Source: Congeria kusceri (Eukaryota > Mollusca > Bivalvia > Myida > Dreissenidae). Taken from it: a stretch of DNA of 64,000 nt. A program made the position numbers and the translations under genes. How positions within the stretch are numbered: position 1 is the stretch's first letter; each line of letters opens with the position of its first letter. Shown one piece after another: positions 11,087 through 23,475 of this stretch. The DNA lies in NCBI GenBank assembly GCA_027627225.1, contig CM051025.1:57847681-57911680 (forward strand), in the 5' to 3' direction. Under the pieces are notes generated by a model. That model was not told the DNA's origin. It worked only from the letters and a program-made list of their open reading frames with translations, and ran no database searches.

Positions 11087-14000
11087 CATTTTGAAAACTC
11101 TTAGTCATGGTGCGCTACACAAACCCTTCAAAAGCAAACGCTTTGGTAGTATACAACTATCACTATATACTAGGCAAATCTCCAAACGTACATTAATATT
11201 TGACATACAAACTTTATTCCTAAACATATATAAATGAAATTTTTACACATTACTGTCAATTATCAATTCTTTTGAACAGAATAATTATTGGTGAAATTGA
11301 TAGGTCAACTAAGGTCATTTGGAACAACTTGTTGTTTCTGCTTCAATGTAACATACTGACAGTATTTCTATTTTGTGCGTTAGAAGTTTTGCCTAGTATA
11401 GGTTGAAACAATGGAATCATGCTGGTGACGACATTCATTTAATCAAACCGTTCATGTGTAAAGAAAAGCTGTATAAATAGTTGAAATGCACATAAATTCC
11501 TCCAGAGACGTGGACTAGTTGCTTGTGAATTGATGTTAAAAACGATTTAGCGCAGAAAACGACAAAGGTAGCCTATATAGCCTACACTTATCTCGTGTCT
11601 ATTGTAAACGATGTTCCTATGACTAAGAAGGCGTGATAGGACAGTTACATTATTTGATTATTCCAAATAGAACCCATCTTTCTCTGTTTGAATATATTTC
11701 ATTTATACCATTTAAGATATTTACTGCTATGTTATGACAGAAAGTATTCGTATTGCAATTTGGAATGTTAAGCCAAACTAATATGACGCAAATAATAAAT
11801 AATGGTCTGAAATACAAATGTGAATCTTGAAACTGAGGATCCAAACTAACATAAATGTTATCTGTGTTAAAATGTAATTATTCACAGAAACAATGTCAAG
11901 CTTTCAGTCAATAAATGAAACTCGAACAAATCAAAACGTAAGATCAAGGAATCAGCTGCAGGGTACAAGCTATTAGACGTTTGTCAAGCAAGAAGGTATA
12001 GCAGCAAGGAACATTTTAAATACGATCTTGTCTCAAAAAATTACTTGTTTGATGACGAAAGCTTAATTTAATGCATGTTCATGAACTAGAAAAAAAAAAC
12101 TTTGAAAATTACCGGATGAAAATCTCGACATCATCATTGAACCCAAAACCAACTGCATACATAGTTGATGTCATGGCCAATATGAGGAAAATAAAAATTG
12201 CAGACATGAAAACCTTTGGTAACCTTTGTGTGTTCGTTGCCGAGAATGTTTCTTCGCTAAGCAAGAAGGCATCCAGAATCGACTTCGTATTTGTCTCTTA
12301 CCTAGAAGATTCTATTAAAGACAACGAAATGTCAAGGCGAGCAATGCACTGGCCAGTAGAAGTCAGTGTTATGAATGACTACACGCGATTGCCAGTCAAC
12401 ATGGATTCATTCTTGTCCTCCAATTCCAACGAGATTAAACTTAAGAATCGTTTTAGTGTATGGATTAGAACACATTCTGGGAGTATTTGTCCTGATACTG
12501 ATGTTGTGTTAAGCTGTACAATACAATCTTGTAAGCCTACGGATTGTATTGCAGCAAATAACTATTGAAACCCGTTTGGAGTCACTCAAACAATACACTG
12601 AAGAAGCTGACATTCGCATTCTGTCCCATACTATCAAAGCCAAAGAACATGGCAATAAACGAGTTGTGCTCTTTTCAGTGACACTGACGTCATGGTCCTA
12701 GCGCTGTATTTCTGGAGATAAATGTTATAAGATGGCTTGGAAGAATTGTGGATGGAGGATGGCAGGTGTTGCCCGCAGTACACATTCTTACGGGTTGAAC
12801 TATAAAAGTAAAGTGGGTACAGAAAATGCGGCCATAAAAGCTCGACCAGAAGCATTTTTGGCTAATTTCAGACAAACATTATCCTGTACTTTAAAAGAAG
12901 TGCTTATGAAAGCTGAGGAGTATTTAGTGCACTTAAACACAACAGCCCGTGCAAAACTATGGATGATCTCCGTTTCTCATTGTACCATGCCGGCAAAACA
13001 AGCTTGGCAATAAGAGACCACATACTATGGAGTTTGTATACAACATTCATACAAATCAACTGTTTGGAAATTAATGGGTCTTCCGAATTCGTCCCCCGAA
13101 TGTATGGATATTCTGAGGATGATGATGATGTAAATTCGGGGCCAACACATACTTACAAAATAGTACCAGACGATGTTTCCATGACGTGCGCCTGCAAAAG
13201 TTGTTCTACCTAAAAGTTTCACTGTAGAAAAAGTGCTGTTTCATGTTGCAAATATTGCAAATGTATGAACAGTGTGTTAGGTAGTGTTTGTAAAAATGAT
13301 TCATTTGAAAATAGTACATCGCAGTAAAAACACAAGTCTTAATTGCATTCTATGGTACTCGTATTATGTCTGCTGTATTGGTTTTATATGTAAAATGTTC
13401 TAAAATAATCCATGTGCATAATTAGTTCCAAATATGTAATTTATAATCACATGTTAGATACAAGGAGGTAAATGTATGCTACTGTATACTATAGTAATGT
13501 ATGTTTACACGTTTGGAATATCAGGTTAGTTTTTAGACTGTCGGCGAAAGCCAACGGTCTTTGAGACGGTAATTTCCAAAACAGGTATCGCGGACAACTA
13601 CTTCTTTTTTGTGCAGGCTATTAGTCGGTAATTCGAAATTAGTAAGGGTCGTTCTTCAAAGCAGCAAAATTTTACACCCGTTTTCTTACGTTTTAATTAT
13701 TTAAAGATACTGTATGTACTGTGTATTATAATGTGTATATCATTTGATTTAATACAATTACAGTTCGAAAATAAGGTATATTTATAAAAATAATATAACC
13801 TTAAACTTGTGACACCACTACATTTGCTCTTTACTTGTATGTAACTGAACTATACATTTAAGTGTCCTGGAATAAGACCACCAACTTAATGCGCTACATG
13901 TTTTTTTTGTTACTAATTCTCATTCTGAATATTTCGACAACAAATTACTGCAATTTATTGAATGTTAAACAATTCTATGGAAAATCGAGAGCTTGCATCG

Positions 14001-15847
14001 TATGATCTACTTTTGACTAAGTAGGCTACGAACAAATATCTATGAATAAACATGTTTACTTATAGATCTTTGGCGAAGAAACACTAACAAGTTGTGCATT
14101 ACTACTGCACTTCATCGGCTATTCTGGCCCGTTGCAGACTTATTAACAGGCATGTATATAATTCCGTGTGCATAAGATAATTAGCTCGAAATAAATATTT
14201 TTACGTTACCCTACAAATAAGTTTTTATTATGATGTTGTATGCTGTTGAATAAGGAGTCACATTATAAAGTTTAAAGATAGGAAATTGAACTTCATTCAA
14301 ACAAATGTTTACTTTTTAGCAAAACTGCACTTATCATTCACAAGCTATTAGTTTCTTTTGTCGCCAACAGTCTTTCTACGCTATCGGCGATTTGATTGAT
14401 CAATGATATTGTATGAATGAGAATATCAACACAACGTTCATAAGCAAAGTAATGTTTATTACATGTTATAACGTTAACATGGTTGTTGGGTGTTATTATC
14501 AGATATAACCATGGCAGAATGTGTTGAAATTACAATTTATAGTTTAGCATATGTACTGCATAATACATATTAAAACTGTTCATAATCAGAAACTGGATTA
14601 AATATATCAAAGCCAATTAATATTAGTCCTGTTTGCTACAACCGACAGATTTGAGCGGTGAGTCACTATAGAACAACAGGTTCTATAAACGCTAGAAAAA
14701 AATAATAATAAAATAAAACCTAGATCAATAGGTCAAGTAAGATACATGGTGTAATCATCCTGTTTACTTACACTAGAAGCTGTGGTTTCATTTTTTATCC
14801 AATCTGGTTAAAACTTTGTCAGATTAATTGCATATTATTCATGCGGATTGAAACCACTGTGTCCTATAGTATGTAAAAACTTTTTCAAAATCTATGAACG
14901 TTTTATGTCCCCCGAAGGGAACTTCGGGGGCATATGGTAATCGCATCGTCCGTCCGACTGTCCGTCCGTCCGTCACGATTCTTGTATTCTTCAGATCATA
15001 ACTCCATTAGTATTGAAAGGATTCAGATGAAACTGCATGTAATTATAGAGGACAATAAGAGAAAGTGTACAAAAACCACAACTCTTTCTTCACTATTTAC
15101 AGAGTTATTGCCCTTTGTTGAATTTTCTTGTGCGGAGCATATCTCCATTAGTATTGAAAGGATTCAAATAAAACTTCAAATAATGATAGCGGACAATGAG
15201 AGGAATGGCAGAGCACAAGGACCACAACTCTTGTTTTAAATATTTACGGCGTTATTGCCTATTGTTTTATTTCCGTATTTGAAGCATTATTGTCTTGTGC
15301 GGAGCATAACTGGATTTGTATTTAAGGGATTAAAATAAAACTTCATATAACGATAGAGGACAATAAGAGGAAGTGCAGAGCACAAGGATCACAACTCTTT
15401 CTTCAATATTCACAGAGTTATCGCCCTTCGTTTAATTTTCTTGTGCCAAGCAAAACTCCATTTGTATTGAAGGGAATCAAATGAAACTTTATAAAATGAT
15501 AGAGGACAAACGGAGAAAGTGCAGAGCACAAGGAGCACAACTCTTTCTCCAATATTTACGAAGTTATTGCCCTTTGTTTTATTTTCCTATGTCAAGCATT
15601 TTTTTATTTTGCGGAGCCTAAATCCATTATTATTGAAGTCATTCAAATAAAAAATCATATAATGCTAGAGGACAATGAGAGGAGGTGCAGAGCGCAAGGA
15701 CCATAACTATTTCTCTGATATTTACGGAGTTATTGCTCTTTGTTTTATTTCCTTATGTGACGCATTAATTTTCTTGTGCAGAGCATAACTCCATTAGTAT
15801 TAAAGGGATTCAAATGAAACTTCATATTATTATAGAGGACAATGAGA
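11087..15847. repeat. Tandem duplication, unit 2 (about 4761 bp)
   Basis: Second copy of 6319-11086, with an offset of 4768 bp at the start and 4761-4762 bp after small indels near 12065 and 15600. The right junction is at 'caatgaga' (ending 15847), after which the pearl-like element continues as 'ggaagtgcagagc', which unit 1 lacks. Confidence 0.95.
11908..13292 (+). pseudogene. Broken transposon-type gene, copy 2
   Basis: Near-identical to the gene in unit 1. The main difference is at the 5' part: an A-run of ten here, against nine in unit 1, joins two segments into a single 165-codon frame at 12071-12568 running from HELEKKNFENYRMK through KTFGNL and RIDFVFVSYLEDSIK. A short replacement near 12065 also removed several codons. 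Later breaks are shared with copy 1, so the gene was already dead before the duplication. Confidence 0.55.
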
Positions 15848-16231
15848 GGAAGTGCAGAGCACAAGGACCACAACTCTGTTTATAGTATTTACGGAGTTAT
15901 TGCCCTTTGTTTAATTTTTGTGCAGAGCACAACGTTCCATTGGTATTCAGTGATTTTTAATAAAACCAAATATATTGATAGAGGACATTGAAAGAAGCGC
16001 AGAGTACAAGGACCATAACTTGTTTCCCTTCAGTTAATTTTCGTGTGCAGTGCATAACTCCATTAGTATTGAAGTGATTAAAAATAAAACCACATATATT
16101 GATAGAGGATGTTGAGACGAAGTGCAGTGTACAAGAACCATAACTCTCTTTGTAGGAAGCATCATTTTTTTCCAACATGTAACTGACATTGTGTCGCCTT
16201 CCTCTGACAAGCATTTGCTTCGGGGGCATGC
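14908..16231. repeat. Pearl-like element, full-length copy
   Basis: Same left hairpin as at 10147 (here 14909-14930), followed by about eight diverged units, and closing with 'gcttcgggggcatgcgtcac' near 16217-16236, which mirrors the left-end G-run. The right third (15848-16231) exists only here, showing that the duplication breakpoint fell inside the element. The 90-codon minus-strand frame across it is repeat sequence. Confidence 0.8.
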
Positions 16232-17344
16232 GTCACATCCTGTGACAAGCCTTGTTCACTCAATGTTGGTGAATAGTTTTTATAATTTTTCAGATTTTGC
16301 GAATATGTGTCATGTTTACACTCCAGTTTCAGAATTTTCACCTGCTCAGTTGCAAATTCATACAGGTCATAAGTAATAAAAACTAGGTGACTAAGGCAAA
16401 TAATATGTTCACACCGAAGAATCCTTTTCCTCATTGACCCCACTTAACGTTTAGTACAATACTGCCCTGTATGAAATTTCGAATTCATATATGAACATCT
16501 ACTTGAATATGCAATATGAAATGATATATTTTTCTTATATTTGCCAAACCATATATCCATTCTGCAAATTCAATCTTAAATGCGGTATGGATAGTTTAAT
16601 TGTTTCGGATTTATTAGATTGTATGTCTTTTATCTTGATATTAGCTTAAAAAGAGTCCTCTAAAATCGAAATAATGTCAATATTTCAAGCATATCCCTTC
16701 TGAATTATGGGTACGCCCATGCTATTGACGGATTTATTATCTTTGAACAGCTTTAAAGATTGTTCAAATAGCTTGTCAGAAAGAAAAAGCAATATGAGAC
16801 AGTTTGTCGCACACAAGAACCATGTGAAAATGCATATTCAGTGAAACGTTATAAAGCAATGCCATTAATTGTTTAACAACCTTAGGACCTCGGGCTGTTA
16901 ATGACAGTTCTCTCCTGCTGTCGCAACTGCAGTTTCGCTTTGTTTATACTTAACGTGCCACTTTTTGAATATCATTTTGCGTTTGCCTATTTGTTTGACT
17001 ATATATTAGACTACTTGAAACAAGAGATATCTTTAAAATAGATATTCAGCGGCGGTAATTTTGCAAATAAGGAATGTAAATTCCAACACAAATATTTAAA
17101 CCGTGTAACTTGGTCTGTGTTTGTTTCAAATATTATTCACTTATTCTGTCGCATGCCCGACTAGATCCGATTGGCACAGTTTACTCCAATATCAAATCAT
17201 ACTTTACGCCTCCTGACATACCATTATAATGTAATATGTGTCGTTACTTAGGACATGTTTTCAGGAAACATTGAAAATTAATATGAAAATATAAATATTC
17301 TTTAGTAAATAACGGGTTATCAAATAAAATTAAAAAAATATACC
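16232..17344. other. Intergenic DNA, nothing recognised
   Basis: AT-rich with no coding similarity or clear repeat. The short frames at 16122 and 16162 overlap the repeat border and are not convincing genes. Confidence 0.4.
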
Positions 17345-17850
17345 GGTACTCAGCAACACGCTTAAGCAGACATTAATATATGCAACTCAGCAACACGCTT
17401 AAACAGACATTAATATATGCAACTCAGCAACACGCTTAAGCAGACATTAACATATGCAACTCAGCAACACACTTAAACAGACATTAATATATGCAACTCA
17501 GCAACACGCTTAAGCAGACATTAACATATGCAACTCAGCAATACGCTTAAGCAGACATTAACTTATGCAACTCAGCAACACGCTTAAACAGACATTAATA
17601 TATGCAACTCAGCAACACTCTTAAGCAGACATTAATATATGCAACTCAGCAACACGCTTAAACAGACATTAACATATGCAACTCAACAACACGCTTAAGC
17701 AGACATTAACATATGCAACTCAGCAACACGCTTAAGCAGACATTAATATATGCAACTCAGCAACACGCTTAAGCAGACATTAATATATGCAACTCAGCAA
17801 CACGCTTAAGCAGACATTAATATATGCAACTCAGCAACACGCTTAAAATA
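17345..17850. repeat. 37-bp minisatellite, about 13.5 copies
   Basis: Tandem unit of 37 bp: 'cagcaacacgcttaagcag' plus 'acattaatatatgcaact'. Copies vary mainly at two sites (ttaagc or ttaaac; taatat or taacat). The last three full copies are identical, a sign of recent local homogenisation. The final copy degenerates at 17845. Confidence 0.95.
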
Positions 17851-18449
17851 ATGAAGCAGAAATAAATATATGCATCTAGTAATCGGTTCATACACGGCAA
17901 GAAACTTTAATTGAACTAGTAGTTTTTGTTCGAATTATGCACGTGCATTACCTTATTGTAACATATTATATGTATATATAGATACAATTTATTGAGTTGT
18001 ATGCAACATGTCAACAAGTTTTGGTAAAGTTTGTTTGCTTATTCAACGCCAGACTAGTAGTTTAAATCTCAGAAAGATTGACCTGACAATGACCTGCCGC
18101 CGAGGGTAAATTCATTCACAAGCGACGAGTGAATCCGCGGTCATTTCCACCAGTTGTATGCCCCATCCAGGTTGTGGGTACATTGTCTATTAAAGTGTGC
18201 AAATATAAAAGGAGGAAATCGAAAGTAGTAGTGTATTCATTTACATCGAGCAAAACGGCAAAATGTATTACTCTTTAACATGCAAATACATGTCAAACAC
18301 TTTAATAGCGTTGCTTATTTATTAACGCTTTCATTTTGTGCTAACGGTTTTATCCCAATTATTGAATTGGATATGAGTATTCCAAATGAATCTGTCCTCC
18401 ATATATTGGGATTTTGCACGAACTCTTTTATGACCAGTGTAGCGGGATT
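17851..18449. other. Spacer, nothing recognised
   Basis: AT-rich, mostly unique-looking sequence between the minisatellite and the next pearl-like element. No gene was seen. Confidence 0.4.
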
Positions 18450-19742
18450 TTAGCTCACCTGAGCACAACTTGCACATGGTGAGCTTTTATGATGGCCTTT
18501 ATTCCGTCGTTCGTCGTGTGTCAACATTTTCATTCAAACAACATCTCCTCTTAAACCGCTGGGTATATTTTCACCAAACTTCACAGGAATGATCATTGGG
18601 TGACTCTCTTTTTTATTGTTCTTATCGTTCCGGTCACTGCATATGTAAGTCACCAGAGCTCAAAATAGATTTAAGAACTAAAAACTTTAAAAATCTTCTC
18701 TTAACCCACTAGGCTTGGAGCTTTCGTATTTGATATGTGACATCCTCTAGTAGACTTCTACAAAGTTTGTTCAAATTCTTCCACTGGAGTCAAAACTGGC
18801 CACGCCGTTGGGGTCGCATGGTTTATTTAGATTTAAATAGCAAACTGACTTTAAAAATCTTCTCTGAAACCGCAAGGCCCGGAGGTTTCATATTTAGTTT
18901 GCAACATTGTATAGTGGTCCTCTACAAATATTATTCAAATGATGCCTCTGGAGTCAAATCTGGCCATGACACGGGGGTTACATTGTTTATATAGATTTAA
19001 ATAGTAAAATGACTCTAAAAATCTTCTCTGAAACCGCAAGGCCTTGAGATTTAATATTTGGTATGTAACATTGAATAGTGGTTCTCTACAAAGACTATTC
19101 AAATGATGCCCCTGGGATCAAACCTGGCCATGCCCCGGGCGTCATATTGTTTATATAGACTTTTATAGCAAAATGACATTAAAAATCTTCTCTGAAACTG
19201 TAAGGCCCAGTAGTTTTATATTAGGTATTTAACATTGTGTAGTGGTCCTCTACATATATTGTTAGAAATGGGCCACGTCCTGGGAGTCATATTGTTTCAA
19301 TTGACTTATATGGCAAGTTAACTCTAAACATCTTCTCGGAAACCACAAGGCGCTGAGGTTTCATATTTTACGTGAAATATTGTATATTGGTTCTCTACAA
19401 AGATTGTTAAATTGTGCCCCTGGGGTAAAGAGAAGCCAATCTCCGGGGTCACATAGTTTTTTAGACTTATATATATGTTAAGTAGGCTTTAAAGATCTTC
19501 TCCTCTGAAACCCCAAGGTCCTCTACAAAGATTGTTCAAATATTTAATACGTGTAGAAAGTGGCCATGCACTGGGTGTTACATGGTTTATATAGACTTAA
19601 AATCTTCTCGTGAAACTGCAAGGCCCAATTCTTTATACTCGGGTTAGTTCTTTAGGGTTGTTAGGCCCTCTTAATTGTAATAAGCCTTAATGATGCCTCA
19701 AACTCAGGTAAGCTACCTAGGGCCATCTTGGCCCTCTTGTTT
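18450..19742. repeat. Pearl-like element, TTAGCTCACCTGAGC type
   Basis: The left end reads 'tttagctcacctgagcac', then TTCCGTCGTTCGTCGTGTGTC. The right end reads 'gggccatcttggccctcttg'. Between them are diverged units with 'aaatcttctctgaaaccgca', 'ggtcctctacaaa' and 'cccctgg..tcaaa.ctggcca'. The ctacaaa landmark spacing is 164, 164, 164, 145 and 128. The same family recurs at 53843-55753. Confidence 0.85.
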
Positions 19743-22700
19743 AATTGACCGACGCAATTTATTTATTTGGGACTGCTTTCTGGAAATTCTCACAACTCAA
19801 AAGTTGGGTTAAATAGCTACGACGAAAAAATCACGTGATGGAGTGTTGATAGACATAAGTTTCTGCGAGACAGTGTATTAATTAAGTGTCTAAATGGGGT
19901 GTATGATGGTAAATAGATTTGAAAGAGACATTTTACATGCTATTAAGGTAAACATATCTTTATACCCATGACAAGTTGTACAATAAATCGGACAATCAGC
20001 AATAACGAGAAAGTTCGGACATAACCTGTTTGAATGGGATTTGTTACTCATTTCACACATTATTTTACTGCATTGTTACTATATTTTCATATCGGATATG
20101 AATGTCTGGATGTTTACCCAAAACAGATGTTGACAGACGAGACACAGACCCTTCTAGTGCTGAAATATTCTGTATTACATGTGCAACAAAAGTCTGTGAT
20201 ATTTTGCCAGATTATATTAAAGTGCAAAGTAGCATGATTAGTAACATACAACTAGTTGGCCATAAAGATGCAAGACGCAAAGATAATTGATTCTCAGTCA
20301 ACCGATTTCAAGCGGTTTATCATCGCTAAAACAATTAAACTGAATAAAGTAAACGAAATATAAGAATGCTTGTCAATACTTTACATATGATGGAGACATT
20401 AAGTATTTGTTTTGTACTGTTTAAGAATAATATTTCCCCTTGTGTAATAATTTGAATACAGTTTACTCATTATATTATGTTAAATTGTTTATGAAGAATT
20501 GCAAGCTTTCTACATGAATAGTGTTATAAATATATGTATTGCTGATGAAATTAAAAATTGTTTGTTTTGTATCCAGGGTTTCGGGTTAGGGGGGCGTAAA
20601 CTTTTGACCGTGTAGTTATAACCCCTTTATGTTGTCTGCAGTGATCAGCTACAGATTCGTATCGAAGATTTATATTAAATCTTTAAACATCATCATGATT
20701 ATCATTCTCATCCTCCTCCTCATCATCAAATGCACTTTGTTGCAGTAAATAAATTAATGCTTCACCGAATTATGTTCGAATGACATGCTGGTTCATAAGT
20801 ATGCCACGCACCTGTTTTGCCAGTAAATTGCCCTTGTTGACATGGCTGTCCACTAAATACGTATTTGATATTCAATGTTATATATATCAGGAACATCTTT
20901 AACTAGGTAAAATCCGTAGCTGACTACATTCAAACACATAAGCATCGATAATAATTGGTATTTTTCATTTAAGGATGTGCGATCGTTTCAGGCAAGTTTT
21001 CAGAATATCCAGAATGTTCTAATTTAGTGTATGCTGATAGTCACTTCTGTATTTGTCACAAATATGAAATAAAAATTGGGGGTCAACGTGAATTATTTTC
21101 AGATAATCAAGTTTTTTTCAATACCATATAGTTTTTGAAAAAATTACCATTTTGGCAATGTATAAAATAGGGGGTGGTGTTATCTATCTTAAAGTAATAT
21201 ATAATAAATAACATATTTATAACGACAATTTAAAAAAAAATGGAAAAAAAATGTATCGGTATTCACATATCCCTACTTAATTACCCCACCCACTTTTTTT
21301 CCATTTTATATTATCTCATTAATTGTTGTATATATTTATTTCATTTCTCACTTTCAAAGATAGTTTCTCAATAATGGGCATACAAATGTGTTATTATAAC
21401 CATACCATTTATCAACATATATTTTACAAAATATATAAAGTATAATTAAACACTGCAAGTAACTATAAAAATAGCAAGATTCAATCCACCATACCTAATA
21501 AATAGTATTGAGAAAATGTGTACAATAAATATGTTTAGACAAATTCAATGTAATACTTAAAGGGTTTTGATCCACAAGCTTTCATTAAGAGATAAAATTA
21601 ATAAATAAGAGATAGAATGATAGCTGATCACTTTCTTTTTGAGGTTGGACATCTTGATGCCGGAAAGTTATCACTGTTTTTGAAACAGAAGTTGAAAAAC
21701 TTTTACCAATATACCACTCTGTGATAAGACTGAAGATGTTTTTTTTCTTTCACTGTTACATTGACAATATCATTCTGGTTAACTGTACAACCACGAAATA
21801 AAATGACATTATATGTAACATTTCAATATTTTGTAAATTATCGCAACAAAAAAAAGCATTTTTATCTTGAACAAATATTGAATACAATAATGTAATGCAC
21901 TTGCAATTCCAATGAAACAAATCTTATCCCAATGTTAGGTAATCAACATGGGGAAAAAAGACAACATATCATGAGTTTATGTTTAGAACAATTATTATCA
22001 TATATGTATACAGGATATTATTATAGGAATAAGACAAGTGTTATACATTCTAGATGAATATTATTAATGTACAAGTTCAGTCATAAAATGACATTGACAG
22101 TACAACAAAAAATACATATTTAAAAGGTGTGTAACTTCCTTTAGACAAAAAGGCACACGTATGCCTTCATATTTATCTCCGGAATGACAATATAAGAGCT
22201 CAAAATATGCAATGAAACTACACATGTACATGCCTGTCGGCAACATGTCTAGCCTGTTTTCAAGAAAGCAAAGTTGACATACAATTTCAACACAGAGTCA
22301 TTTTTTATCAAACAAGACACAAACCTACAGAGCATATTTTATCAAACAAAATTCAAGTCGTGACCTTTACCGTGGAGGTAGAGACTTCGGTATTGTACGC
22401 AACACATCCATCTCCAAATAGTGAACATTTGATGCAAGTTTTATAACAAGAGCTGTCAGAGGTCAGCACACTCAACTATTCATAGTATAACAGTTGGTAC
22501 ATATTATAAAACTCTTTAATACGAACTTAAATCTTAAAAAATCTATGTGAAAATGGACATAATTATTCTATAATCCAAAACAGAGTTATGGAGAATGTTG
22601 CATATGATGCTGGAATTGATGAGTACGATATATTCCCAGATGCAAGTGAATAACTTGTGTAGTTTATAAGTTGTAAGACTTCTGAATATAAACTTTAACC

Positions 22701-22844
22701 ATAAAATCTATGTGAAAAAGGGGCATAATTCTATCAAAATACAAAACAGAGTTGTTGCATTTGATGTTGGAGTTGATGAAAAAGGTACATTCTAATTGTC
22801 AAGTAAAAAAATTATGTAGTTTTGAAGTTACAATACTTTTGAAT
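19743..22844. other. Intergenic DNA, no supported gene
   Basis: Unique-looking AT-rich DNA with small simple-sequence stretches (for example CAT/CCT repeats near 20690-20728 and A/T runs near 21230-21300). The open frames near 20034-20290 and 22064-22246 have no recognisable domain or splice context. Confidence 0.4.
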
Positions 22845-23395
22845 AACAGATAATTTTCACAATGAGTAGTGCAACAGGTGTACACAATGAGTATTGCAAG
22901 TTAGGTAAACAATGAGTAGCACAACTATATTTCACAATAAGTAGCACAACAATGTTTCTCAATGAGAAGCACAACAATGTTTCTCAATGAGTAGTGCAAC
23001 TATATTTCAAAATGAGCAGCCTAACAATGTTTCTCAATGAGTAGCACAACAATGTTTCTCAATGAGTAGCACAACAATGTTTCTCAATTAGTAGCATTTC
23101 ACAATGAGTAGTGCAACTGTGTTTCTCAATTAGTAGCACAAGTATATTTCACAATGAGTAGACCAGTAATGTTTCTCAATGAGTAGCACAACAATATTTC
23201 ACAATGTGTAGTGCAACTATGTTTCTCAATGTGTAGCAAAACTATTTTTCACATTAAGTAGCACAACAATGTTTCTCAATGAGTAGCACAACAATATTTA
23301 TCAATGAGTAGAACAACAATGTTTCTCGATGAGTAGAACAACAATATTTCTTAATGAGTAGAACAACAATGTTTCGCAATGAGAAGTGCAACTGT
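22845..23395. repeat. 25-bp degenerate tandem array
   Basis: About 21 diverged copies of a 25-bp unit close to 'tttctcaatgagtagcacaa' plus 'caatg'. It lies just past the stop codon of the transposase-exonuclease gene (that gene runs on the minus strand and ends at 23476), so it would fall in or near its 3' end. Confidence 0.9.
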
Positions 23396-23475
23396 GTTCA
23401 ACATGTTTCATCTGATCTTAAACTAACTTCATGAAAATGTTAGTGGGCATAATATCTATGTCAAGTTGTTTCAAA

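Noticed and set aside
20034..20290. Overlapping short frames with a CxxC motif
   Set aside because: Slightly protein-like but too short, without splice context or a recognisable family.
20580..20600. GGGTTAGGGGGG, telomere-like
   Set aside because: Only one TTAGGG-like unit is present, not an array.
21167..21310. Possible inverted repeat around A/T runs with GGGGTGG and CCACCC
   Set aside because: Pairing depends mostly on A and T homopolymers and is not continuous, so a mobile element is not supported.
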